DNA of 35,329 nt, from positions 1 to 35,329 of the forward strand of contig CALSCR010002846.1 of the NCBI GenBank assembly GCA_943704495.1. The letters are read 5' to 3'. Within the stretch, counting starts at the first letter, position 1. Every line of letters starts with the position of its first letter. Both the position numbers and the translations under genes were made by a program. Source of the DNA: Pigoraptor chileana (taxonomy: Eukaryota > Opisthokonta > Filasterea). Below the pieces are notes generated by a model. That model did no database searches, was not told the DNA's origin, and saw only the letters and a program-made list of their open reading frames with translations. This document shows, piece by piece, positions 15,969 to 25,556 of the stretch.

Positions 15969-17483
15969 TTATGCAAAGCGTACAAATGGTTTCTGTACAG
16001 TGAAAAAGAGGAACGCGGGCATAGACCCGTCCCTGCTGGCATCAGCCTCGTCCATGCCCACATCCACGCGCACTTTCCGAGAGACAAACTCAACCAGCTC
16101 AGCGTTTGTCGCCGAGCCTGACAGTATGCCCATCAATTTCTCACCGATCGGCAGTCTCTTCTTTCGATTGTGGCCCCTGACCCCCGCAGACACAATGCGC
16201 CAATTCAGCCGCCCAACCAGCTGTGCAAACTCGTCCAGATACGGCCCAATACTCCCGAGCGGTTTGTTGAACCCGGTGATCATCACGTAGCCCCCCGGCC
16301 GGCACACCCGCTCCCACTCGTACAGCGTGTTCGCAAACTGCCGCGTGGACTCAACCACGTTGATCAGCCACGCCGAGTGCACAAAGTCGACGGCGCCGTC
16401 CATCATGGGCAGTCGCTGCAACGCATTCACCTGTATTGTGTGCACGCCGCGCGCTGCGGCCGTGTGTAAGTACGGAAGGCCCTTCCAGTCTTTGGCAATG
16501 ACGAGTGTATGCACGTTGTAGTCCACGCCCAGCACAGACGCGAGCCCGCCAGCGCCACCGCCAATATCCAGCGCAGTGCGGATGACCGGGGACCCGCCAC
16601 GCTTGAGTGGGAGGCTCTGCTGCCCAATCCAGTCGTCCTGGATATCCTGCGTCCACCGACGACGGTCGACATCGAACATAAAGCACGTGATGCAATCCGA
16701 GCCGGGCGGGCGTTCTGCCAGGGCAGTGAAATTGGCAAAGGAGTATCTCGGCCAGTCGACAAAGGCGGGGGGTGGGTTGAAGTGCCTGTCTTCGATGGAT
16801 GGGTGGTCGTGGTATAAATCCGCGTTGCTTTTGTACTGGAAGGCGTAGTTGTTCCCATAACAGGGTCGGTGAGGGTACTGCAGGCAACTGTCGTTCGTCA
16901 CAGTATAAGTCCCAAAGTACGCGGCGTCCGAAATGAATGGCAAGTACAATTGCGGAGCCCGTCGCAGTTCGGGGCACGGGCAGTCTGCAACAACGTCGGT
17001 GTATTCCGCCTGCAGATAATTGCATTCGAGATGGATCCAGTCGACCTTCGCCAATCTGGAGGGGCACTGCGATGTCGGCGGGCGAGGGTGGACTGGCCAT
17101 GATTGTGCCAACTCATGCAACTGTGCGTCCGAAAACTCCGGCAGAGATGCACTGAGTGTGTCAGACGGTACGTCGAGTTTCGGGCATGGGATTGGGGTCG
17201 GCTGCGCGGCGGCGACGGCGGCGGCGCCGGAATCTATCTCAGCTGTAGTCAGCGCGCTGATGTCTCGCACTGCCAGCACCGGGGCCTGCAAGCCCATTCC
17301 AGCTGCTGTAGTGTCACTGCCATGGCTTGCGTCATGATCATGTCCCGAAGCATCGCGATTAAGATATGTCGTATCGGGGCACAAGTCTAGGCCCGATTCG
17401 GTTTGCGAGAGATACACCACGAGAACGAAGAAGTTGAAGGCCAGCGATGCGCAGAGAGCGTACGGCAGTGCGGCTTGGATCGA
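15969..17483 (-). CDS. Membrane-anchored SAM-dependent methyltransferase, copy 1
   Basis: One long exon of 504 codons plus stop. No in-frame ATG precedes the membrane segment. The reading frame runs back to a pyrimidine-rich CAG acceptor at 17484, so a short first exon is missing from the model. Seen: a hydrophobic segment (PYALCASLAFNFFVLVVYL) near the N-terminus, as in a type II Golgi/ER protein; a Ser/Ala-rich stem; a Cys-bearing segment with SWPVHPRPPTSQCP and DCPCPEL; a DAAYFGTY block; then a class I methyltransferase fold with motif I ALDIGGGAGGLASVL, HTIQVNALQRLP, DFVHSAWLINVV and ERVCRPGGYVMITGF. It ends TVQKPFVRFA. The RPGG post-motif and domain order resemble a family of plant Golgi-type methyltransferase proteins. 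Substrate unknown. Nearly identical to copy 2 over about 940 bp. Confidence 0.85.
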   Translation of the reverse strand, partial: SIQAALPYALCASLAFNFFVLVVYLSQTESGLDLCPDTTYLNRDASGHDHDASHGSDTTAAGMGLQAPVLAVRDISALTTAEIDSGAAAVAAAQPTPIPCPKLDVPSDTLSASLPEFSDAQLHELAQSWPVHPRPPTSQCPSRLAKVDWIHLECNYLQAEYTDVVADCPCPELRRAPQLYLPFISDAAYFGTYTVTNDSCLQYPHRPCYGNNYAFQYKSNADLYHDHPSIEDRHFNPPPAFVDWPRYSFANFTALAERPPGSDCITCFMFDVDRRRWTQDIQDDWIGQQSLPLKRGGSPVIRTALDIGGGAGGLASVLGVDYNVHTLVIAKDWKGLPYLHTAAARGVHTIQVNALQRLPMMDGAVDFVHSAWLINVVESTRQFANTLYEWERVCRPGGYVMITGFNKPLGSIGPYLDEFAQLVGRLNWRIVSAGVRGHNRKKRLPIGEKLMGILSGSATNAELVEFVSRKVRVDVGMDEADASRDGSMPAFLFFTVQKPFVRFA

Positions 17484-19296
17484 CTGCGAGGAGGAAGAAC
17501 CATATGTTATTGACGGAGCAGGTGCGTCATCAGTAATTTTTGCGTGTGAAGCATAGCCACCACGCCGCAGGTTTACGGCCCATTAAACCGGCGGTATTGG
17601 CAAAGTCGCCAATCCTCACCAGCGCTTGTCGAAGCTCGCATTGACGGAACGACCAACTGAAGTTGAGCGAAACAATACACACGTCCTTTACTTACTGTGT
17701 TTCGATACATTTTCAGCTTGGAATCTGTTCACTCGCAGTCGGGGCTGAAATGGTGTGTCGACAGCTGACACCGCCGCTGAACTGCAGTCAACTGAGACGT
17801 GCGGTCAGGAGCGCTCATAGGAGTGCCGTCGGCTGTGAGTATTCGCGGAGTTTTAATCCGATGTTAGTAACATCCAGTCCCACAACGATCAGCCTTTACT
17901 CCAGTCCAGTCGCCAGCGCGCAGGTTTGGACGCACAGCCCTGGTGACCAAAAAAACAACAGAGAACTGAAGGTTAGATGCGCGGCCACGACCAACTCATT
18001 CATCTCACGACAATGCGGGCCCTGACTGAATATTCAATTCAAATACGTCCGCTGCGTCAATCAATGAACACGGCACTCGGACATCTGTCTGCCAGTGGGC
18101 GGAATGCCCGCACACCCGGCATCAACCTGTACATGGCATCGTCAGAATGATTTGACAGAAACACCTAACGACGTTCAACTGGAAATTACTGAATTGCATA
18201 GAGGCGGTGCAGCCTTGATCCTGTTAATATGCAGTGTGCCCCAAAGCAGTTTTTCAATTACCGGCTGGCAGATGCAGTCAGGTCTTGTACACGCGCGACC
18301 GGGGCAGTTCCGCGGGCAGCCGTCAGGTTGGCACTTGATTCGGTCGATATAAGCGTTCATTGGTCGTCCAAATTCTAGATGTGCCAGTTGTAAATAGGTA
18401 CTATGCTAGGCTTTGCGGGTTTGGTATGTGATGGTCAGCGGCGTCGCGTGCGATTCAACATAGGGCAAACCTTGAGAAGTCGACACTTGCCGTGCCCTTG
18501 AGCATGTGCTTGCACTGTTGTTCCATAAAAAGTAAGTACCAACACGGGGGTCGGACAAATATGGATCCGACAAATATAGACCCCACTAAATATAGGCGCA
18601 ATTCTTTTCCTGATGACAGAATTGACTGATTTTGACGGGTGATTTTGGCATAGTCATTGGTAAGTACCCCTTGCACATAAGCAAGGGTACTAATTAGTAC
18701 CCTTGACATAAGGTAGTGTCAGGGCGTTCCATTTATAGTAACTGATTGGCTGAGCCCAAAATAGCATGCGACACGAAAATCACTACTGACAGGACTGACA
18801 TTCAGAGTCTGACGATGCCGAACTGCGGCAGGAAAAGCGACGTTGCACTTATTGAGGGAACAGCAGCGTGTGAAATGGGCCATTGCAAAAGAAGCACAAA
18901 ACACTTACAAACAGTTACACATTGCAGGCACGCTCTGCCAATGCACTGACACTGATTGATGAATCGGTGTTCCGTATCTGTTTGGCCGCGGCCGGGTTGT
19001 GTAGTGAGTCGGTGCGTGACAAAGACGTAACGGCTCAGTGCCTGCCCCGGCGGCGGCGCTGCGGTTACTCATTCACAGTAAGTGGGCATGATCTCAACAG
19101 TCAGAAAAGTAACATCGGCAATGTTATCAGTTGACTGCCATCAAGTGAATGCCGTGCTGGACAGCCTGAGTGAGGCATTCGGCCGACCGACAGAAACACC
19201 GCACGCCCTTACTGTCTAACATCGTGTACAGTCATGTGACACCATACTAGGACTAGTATTATATTTTCCACTGACGACATTAATATCATGACATGT
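17484..19296. other. Intergenic DNA between methyltransferases 1 and 2
   Basis: About 1.8 kb holding the promoter and unplaced first exon of copy 1 and the 3' end of copy 2. It has no GT/CA microsatellite, a high density of CAGT/ACTG words, and a perfect 24-bp palindrome at 18682-18705. No supported gene. Confidence 0.55.
18664..18714. repeat. Palindromic element with nested direct repeats
   Basis: A perfect 24-bp palindrome (18682-18705, centre TACTAATTAGTA, arms ending CAAGGG/CCCTTG). CCCTTGCACATAAG precedes it and CCCTTGACATAAGG overlaps its right arm, so the arm unit appears twice directly and once inverted. Confidence 0.8.
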
Positions 19297-21037
19297 TCAG
19301 TTTCGCACAAATGGTTTCTGAACAGTGAAAAAGAGAAACGCGGTCATCGACTCGTCCCTGCTGGCATCAGCCTCGTCCATGCCCAAATCCACGCGCACTT
19401 TCCGAGAGACAAACTCAACCAGCTCAGCATTTGTCGCCGAGCCTGACAGTATGCCCATCACTTTCTCACCAATCGACAGTCTCTTTTTTCGATTGTCGCC
19501 CCTGACCCCCGCAGACACAATGCGCCAATTCAGCCGCCCAACCAGCTGTGCAAACTCGTCCAGATACGGCCCAATACTCCCGAGCGGTTTGTTGAACCCG
19601 GTGATCATCACGTAGCCCCCCGGCCGGCACACCCGCTCCCACTCGTACAGCGTGTCCGCAAACTGCCGCGTGGACTCAACCACGTTGATCAGCCACGCCG
19701 AGTGCACAAAGTCGACGGCGCCGTCCATCATGGGCAGTCGCTGCAACGCATTCACCTGTATTGTGTGCACGCCGCGCGCTGCGGCCGTGTGTAAGTACGG
19801 AAGACCCTTCCAGTCTTTGGCAATGACGAGTGTATGCACGTTGTAGTCCACGCCCAGCACAGACGCGAGCCCGCCAGCGCCACCGCCAATATCCAGCGCA
19901 GTGCGGATGACCGGGGACCCGCCACGCTTGAGTGGGAGGCTCTGCTGCCCAATCCAGTCGTCCTGGATATCCTGCGTCCACCGACGACGGTCGACATCGA
20001 ACATAAAGCACGTGATGCAATCCGAGCCGGGCNNNNNNNNNNNNNNNNNNNNNNNNNNNNNNNNNNNNNNNNNNNNNNNNNNNNNNNNNNNNNNNNNNNN
20101 NNNNNNNNNNNNNNNNNNNNNNNNNNNNNNNNTCGTCCTGGATATCCTGCGTCCACCGACGACGGTCGACATCGAACATAAAGCACGTGATGCAATCCGA
20201 GCCGGGCAGGCGATCTGCCAGGGCAGTGAAATTGGCAAAGGAGTATCTCGGCCAGTCGACAAAGGCAGGGGGTGGGTTGAAGTGCCTGTCTTCGATGGAT
20301 GGGTGGTCGTGGTACAAATCCGCGTTGCTTTTGTACTGGAAGGCGTAATTATTCCCATAACAGGGTCGGTGGGGGAACTGCAGGCAACGGTCGTTCGTCA
20401 CAGCATAGGTTCCAAAGTACGCGGCGTCGGGGAAGAATGGAGCATATGGTAGCTGCGCCCGCAATGCTGGGCAAGGGCAGTCCGCGACAATGTTCAGATG
20501 AGCTTCCGTCATATACTCGCAAGTTAGGGTGCGCCAGTCAATATTTGCAACTGTGAAGGGGCACTGCGATGTCGGCGGACGAGGGCGGACTGGCCACGAC
20601 TGCGCCAACTCAAGCATCTGCGCGTTCGAGAAATCGGCATCGGAATCTAGATCTGCCAGTGGCAGGACGTGCGCGCCGGTGACTGTACGCCCACGCCCTG
20701 TTGTGGCGGATGCGAGTACTAGGCTTGAAGGCGACTGATCATGATCGGCTGGGGCATCGGTCTGCATTTCAAAGTGCACCAAAATCTTTCGTTCGCCGTG
20801 TGCCGAGTCGTCTCCGGTCTGGATTGTGACGCCGTTCTTTTGCCAGTGGCCGGGGGCGGTTCCAAGAATGGACCCGGCACTCTGAGGATCGTGCGAACAC
20901 ATGCTCATATTTGACAGCATTATGTTCAGTGGTGTGTGGAGCAAGAGCAATGACACAACAATGAAGTTGAGAAATAGCGATCCATATAATGCGCACGACA
21001 TCAAGCCAACGCGTGGGCGGCCTTGGAATATGTATTG
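19297..21037 (-). CDS. Membrane-anchored SAM-dependent methyltransferase, copy 2 (contains assembly gap)
   Basis: Same family and order as copy 1: a hydrophobic anchor (SCALYGSLFLNFIVVSLLLL), an Asp/Ala-rich stem, SWPVRPRPPTSQCP, DCPCPAL, DAAYFGTY, then motif I DIGGGAGGLASVL and CRPGGYVMITGF, ending TVQKPFVRN. The gene is cut by 100 Ns (20033-20132). The 75 bases on each side are identical; counted once, with the Ns dropped, the frame is continuous: 1741 - 175 = 1566 bases, 521 residues plus stop. The exon starts after a TTTCCAG acceptor. ATGGATAAT followed by GTTTGT at 21165-21151 would supply a three-codon first exon (MDN) in phase, which is plausible but weak. The N-terminal third differs strongly from copy 1 while the rest is almost the same. 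Confidence 0.85.
19958..20032. repeat. Left copy of a 75-bp gap-flanking duplication
   Basis: Identical base for base to 20133-20207 and abutting the Ns. Most simply the overlapping end of two contigs that were not merged. Confidence 0.9.
20033..20132. other. Assembly gap (100 N)
   Basis: Exactly 100 Ns, a usual placeholder length, lying inside the coding region of methyltransferase copy 2. Confidence 0.99.
20133..20207. repeat. Right copy of the 75-bp gap-flanking duplication
   Basis: Identical to 19958-20032. See the gap entry. Confidence 0.9.
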
Positions 21038-22645
21038 CTGGAAAGAGTTGGTGCAAGAAGAAAGAACGAGATTAGAAGTCTTATGAACCACTCAGCAATA
21101 GATCTGCCCTGCTGCTCAGTAGCAGTGTCGACGTGGTCGAATCCTGACGAACAAACATTATCCATCTGCCGTGGTTCCCGGCGGACTGTAAATGTCATGT
21201 ACAGCCGCCCGGGCAGAAACATTCCGGTCTAATAGACTAGACAGTTTTGATTGAGCCCTCATCATTCATGTTCTCGACGGCTCTGCGCAGGCTGCTGTCA
21301 TTTGATCTTATCAGACTGACGATGCATAACAGCAAACCACTAAACTGTGACCACATATTGCCAGTTCCGTAACGGATACATACCACAGCATTGCGGGACA
21401 TTTCCGATCTTGCCGAAGACAGTCGATTTGGTACGGATCGCCGTGCTTGCAGACTTGTGCCGGAAAGTAGTGCAGTGGGTCAGCTGGCGGCCGGCAGGCC
21501 GGGCGGTGGATTCGGCGATGTCAGTGACCAACACACTCGAGCGGCCACAGTATACTAATGAATACGATTGCGACGATTCACCGACTGCACTAAACTGCAA
21601 CACAGTAACGCCGGGCTTACTGTCGTAATTGTAGTTGAATACTCACTGAGTAGGACAGCCAGTTGATGATCTCGTAAGCGATAGTTGTCGGCATCAGATT
21701 ACTTCACTGCCACAGTAACGGACCACGTATTATCTGATTAACTTACAATATGCAGTGAGAGCACCGCCGGGCCAACTGAACGCAGACTGCCAGTGATTGG
21801 TACACACCGGCAACCACCACGACGGACATCACGGCTGGGTCAGTCGAGAATGATCAGTGATGCATATGAGTCCCATTTAATATGCTGTTAGTGCCACACT
21901 TCAACATGCCCGAAACTGAAGCAGTCTGCAGCTGCACACGCACTGAGTGGTGCCTGGGGAAAGAAAGGGGTGCTGGTGCAGTGTCAGCTGGCGTCTGAGT
22001 GCAACGGCCGGCTTCGGTTTAATTGTTCCAGTAGTGAGTTACCCAGTAGTGAATCGAGACACGCCTAAATTTAGTTACGATGACTGGTCTGGACGAAAAC
22101 TGACAGGTCAGTGCTCTGCGTCATCGGTACGGACATACTTCTTACTGTAACTGGATCGGCCAGATCTGGAACGAAATAGACACTGAAAAATTGTATCACA
22201 GGCGTGTCGCAGTCAACGGTAGAAGTCACCGTAGAAGTCAAGTCAACATGACTGAGTGACATCATGGTGTTCCGCTGCAATTGGCGGACTCGCCGGCTGC
22301 CCCACCCTATCCATGGTTCGGCCTTGTCGTGCTCCATGACACACCTGCATGTGAGTACCAGTCCGTCTGTGTTTCCCCGGCCGGAAGAACCGAAGGTATA
22401 TATTCACTTACGCCTGATTGGACCACCGGCACACCGAATATTTACTCTTTTAAAGCTCATGATCAACCGTACGGAATAGTCTGCGAATTTTGACTGGCTT
22501 GGACGCCGACGCGTGACGATCGTGCCCGGAATGGAAACTTCCGTTCATGCACTCGGCTGAGCCGGCCGAACAAGATGTTCATCGGATTCCTCTTGCACGC
22601 TTTGCTGGACTGAGGCGGCAGTGAGATTGGGAAAATAGATGGTTC

Positions 22646-22653
22646 TTTAAAAG
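22646..22653 (+). promoter_or_regulatory. TTTAAAAG box (TATA-like)
   Basis: One of four TTTAAAAG octamers noticed, all in intergenic DNA of the methyltransferase island. No start codon follows closely. Confidence 0.3.
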
Positions 22654-22800
22654 TCGGCCCGCACTGCGTGACTGGGCGGACTCACAACCGGATCGAGTCT
22701 TAAGTCTGCCGGCTGTCTGACCACTGCAAATAACGTGAGCACACAGTAATCACTTTTGTTTCATTCCATCAGTCCTTTCGACGGACGGCTGACACGGCCG

Positions 22801-22808
22801 TTTAAAAG
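22801..22808 (+). promoter_or_regulatory. TTTAAAAG box (TATA-like)
   Basis: About 55 bases upstream of an ATG (22857) that opens a 17-codon frame ending at a GTGAGT donor. This is the best-placed of the four boxes. Confidence 0.35.
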
Positions 22809-23390
22809 TAATCCGCAGACTACTAACCACTGTCAGTCCCGTGCAAGTACCATACCATGACTGCCTTGATCGAACTCTTGGAAGCCGTTAGAAGATTCGT
22901 CTATCAGTGAGTGCCCACGACGCTCGATAGAAGTCGGACAGCAAAGTCAGTCATTACATCATTGATGACTGCATCTGGTTTCCCGCGGCATCGGTGACAG
23001 TCTCGACTCGAGGCTCGCTATGACACTATTAATACTAAAGTACATTTATAATGTACAACCAACACTAATTTAAAAAAGAGGATTGCACTGTAAATAATCG
23101 ATATCACTCAGACTTCCAGCGGGAGAAACCGGTCCGGTCACGGGATCCATTTTGTACATTAAAATACCTTCGCTTGATGAACGGATGAACGGCGTCGCTG
23201 GTCAGCACTTTATCAAACGGAATTTTCTTATTAATATTGTCGGATGGCCACCGATTGGCAACGGAGACTCTCATCTGTCGATCAAATTTCAGTTATCAGA
23301 TGTCAGATAAAGAGCGCAAATAACGATTTAAGCGGCCGGTGTCGCATCAGCCGAGCACACACACGGCACACGGTATCAGACACATCAGAT

Positions 23391-23440
23391 ACACACACAC
23401 ACACACACACATCCACACACACACACACACACACACATAC
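23391..23440. repeat. (CA)n microsatellite
   Basis: CA run broken once by ATCC. It is the only long dinucleotide run between 15.7 and 26.4 kb. Confidence 0.95.
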
Positions 23441-23541
23441 ACCCCTTTGACAAGTAATCATAGCGATCGGCACGCATGGACAACATGTTTGTTTCAATAT
23501 GGAGTCTCCGTCGCAGTGATGCACACCACCACTAATCAGTA

Positions 23542-24954
23542 TCAGTTGCGTACAAATGGCTTCTGCACTGTCAAAAAGAGGAAGACTGTGTTCTCGGCGT
23601 CTCGTTCCCCGGTCTCCGGATATCCAACATCAGCTCGCGCCTTCGCTTTAGCCGCCATGATGACCTCTTCAATCTTGAGCTCGCCGGCATCTACCTTTCG
23701 CATCATCGGACCCAGCTCGAGCACAGGCACGTTGTTGGATCCACGTGCGCCGAACGATATGATCCTCCAATTCAAGCGCACATACAATTGGAATACTTCG
23801 TAGATGTAGGGCGCGATCAGCTGCAGCGGCTTGTTGAATCCGGTGACCATCAGGTAGCCACCGGGGCGACACACACGCTCCCATTCGTAGATGGAGTTGG
23901 TGAAGTGCCGAGTGGAGTTGACCACGTTGATGAGCCACGCCGAATGCACGAAATCCACCGCACCATCAACCAGCGGCAGTCGCTTGAATGCATCCACCTG
24001 TAGCGTAAGCACACCACGTGCCGCCGCCGTGTGCAGATACGGAAGACCCTTCCACTCGTAGGCAACGACCATTGTGTGCACGTCGTACGTGGAGCTAAGC
24101 ACGGACGCAAGACCACCGGCGCCGCCGCCGATGTCCAGTGCCGTGCGAATAACCTGTGACCCGCCACGTATGAGCGGAAGGTTTTGGATACCAATCCAGT
24201 CTGTCTCGATGAGCTTGGTCCAGCGCTGTCGATCAACGTTGAACATGAAGCACACGATGCAGTCCGATCCTGCCCGCCGATTAGCGAGCGCCTCGAAACC
24301 CTGGAATAGGAAGCGTCCCCAGGGAATGAACGACGCGGGCGGATTAAAGTATCTTTCTAAGAGGGTAGGTTTATCGGCCATGAACTCGGCATTGCTGGCG
24401 TATGGAGTGATGTGCTCTATCGCCGTATAGCAAGGCCGCAGTGGGAACTGCAGGCACGGCCCCTTGACGGCGTATGTTCCAAAAAACGCGGGATCCGGGA
24501 ACGCCTTGAGCGTGGCGCATGGGCAGTCTGGCACGAATATCTGCATGTACGAATCGTGATGCCTTGCGCAAGGGGCGTTTTCCTCCCACACTTTGTTGGA
24601 CTCAATGGGTGGGCACCGCCACGTCGACAGGCGCGGCCGCACGGGCCAAGACTGTCTCAGATCATCGAGTTGCAACGCGTTGAATTCGGACGCATTGCTG
24701 GTTTTTGCAGTGGCGGTGGACGTCACGGGATCGCGGACGTACATCGTGCTATTGCAATCAATCACACTCCGGCCACTGAGGTTGTTGAGTTCATCATAGT
24801 CGCTGCCGATAGAGCTTCCGCTGGCAGCGACCGCATTGCGTCCGTGGGGCCCGTCGTCCCGATTGCACGTGACTTGCAGCCTCACTATCGTGATGGCAAA
24901 CAAGACGTTGAGCAAGACCGATGTCGTAAGGAGCAAGATCAGCGAGGGCCGCCT
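23542..24954 (-). CDS. Membrane-anchored SAM-dependent methyltransferase, copy 3
   Basis: One exon of 470 codons plus stop, entered through a CTTCCTGACAG acceptor at 24955, so a short first exon upstream is not placed. The exon opens RRPSLILLLTTSVLLNVLFA, a basic residue pair then a membrane anchor. Next come SWPVRPRLSTWRCPP, DCPCATL, DPAFFGTYAV, motif I ALDIGGGAGGLASVL, DFVHSAWLINVV and CRPGGYLMVTGFNKPL, ending TVQKPFVRN. It is the divergent paralogue: the architecture is the same, but it differs from copies 1 and 2 throughout, so it dates from an older duplication. The first in-frame ATG lies after the anchor and is unlikely to be the true start. Probably a lumenal enzyme of the secretory pathway. 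Substrate unknown. Confidence 0.85.
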   Translation of the reverse strand, partial: RRPSLILLLTTSVLLNVLFAITIVRLQVTCNRDDGPHGRNAVAASGSSIGSDYDELNNLSGRSVIDCNSTMYVRDPVTSTATAKTSNASEFNALQLDDLRQSWPVRPRLSTWRCPPIESNKVWEENAPCARHHDSYMQIFVPDCPCATLKAFPDPAFFGTYAVKGPCLQFPLRPCYTAIEHITPYASNAEFMADKPTLLERYFNPPASFIPWGRFLFQGFEALANRRAGSDCIVCFMFNVDRQRWTKLIETDWIGIQNLPLIRGGSQVIRTALDIGGGAGGLASVLSSTYDVHTMVVAYEWKGLPYLHTAAARGVLTLQVDAFKRLPLVDGAVDFVHSAWLINVVNSTRHFTNSIYEWERVCRPGGYLMVTGFNKPLQLIAPYIYEVFQLYVRLNWRIISFGARGSNNVPVLELGPMMRKVDAGELKIEEVIMAAKAKARADVGYPETGERDAENTVFLFLTVQKPFVRN

Positions 24955-25447
24955 CTGTCAGGAAGAGGAAGAAAGGACAGAAGGGTGCGGTTTAGAGTTA
25001 GGAACTTGTCTATTATAGCGCTTGGGTTGCTTCGTGTTGACCGTTTTAATGTGACTAACCTGTACCAGTTTGTGTGCGAATCTTATTATCGTTTTTCAAA
25101 CAACAACAGAAGAAGCGCTCAGTGCTGTCCTCCAAAACACTGCTGATGCTATTAACAGTGCCAGGAGCTAATAGCTTTGACAGTACTAGTCTGCAGACCG
25201 CGTATTCAGTTGGTGTCATTATTACAACTGTATAATAATATTGTGCAGGTCTGCCGTTGATGCATTGGAACTGCTTCCACACGAAATCTCAGTCTATCGT
25301 GCTGCCGCCAGAATCGTAATCAGTAAAGGACTACTCACCAACAACATCTTGCAACGGGTGTATGTCGGAGTCAGTTAGATATTAGCCAATCGGTCCCAAC
25401 GCCCACGGACCAGGGCAACCTCCGGCGACCGCCGTCGCCTCCGAATG

Positions 25448-25455
25448 TTTAAAAG
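25448..25455 (+). promoter_or_regulatory. TTTAAAAG box (TATA-like)
   Basis: About 60 bases after a GCCAATCGG motif. No gene is assigned to it. Confidence 0.3.
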
Positions 25456-25548
25456 AGATTCCCAACTAGCTTTGAGACTGCTCTGATTGGTCGCCCCTGA
25501 TTACGGCTTGTGTTGAAACACGTATCCGTGCCTGCGTGTTTGTACCGG

Positions 25549-25556
25549 TTTAAAAG
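25549..25556 (+). promoter_or_regulatory. TTTAAAAG box (TATA-like)
   Basis: About 65 bases after a TGATTGGTCG (inverted CCAAT) motif. Ku70 starts about 800 bases further on, so a distant first non-coding exon is possible. Confidence 0.3.

Larger units (their letters stand above)
21038..23541. other. Intergenic DNA between methyltransferases 2 and 3
   Basis: About 2.5 kb with no supported gene. It shows 18 CAGT/ACTG words in 480 bases (21781-22260), two TTTAAAAG boxes (22646-22653, 22801-22808) and one CA microsatellite (23391-23440). A possible plus-strand first exon at 22857-22910 follows the second box (see findings). Confidence 0.55.

Noticed and set aside
19297-20358. Separate open frames on either side of, and running through, the N gap
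   Set aside because: They are one gene artificially frame-shifted by the gap and the duplicated 75 bp.
25055-25282. Minus-strand frame upstream of methyltransferase 3 ending at a GTTAGT donor, considered as its first exon
   Set aside because: It ends in phase 1 whereas the anchor exon starts in phase 0, so the join would shift frame.
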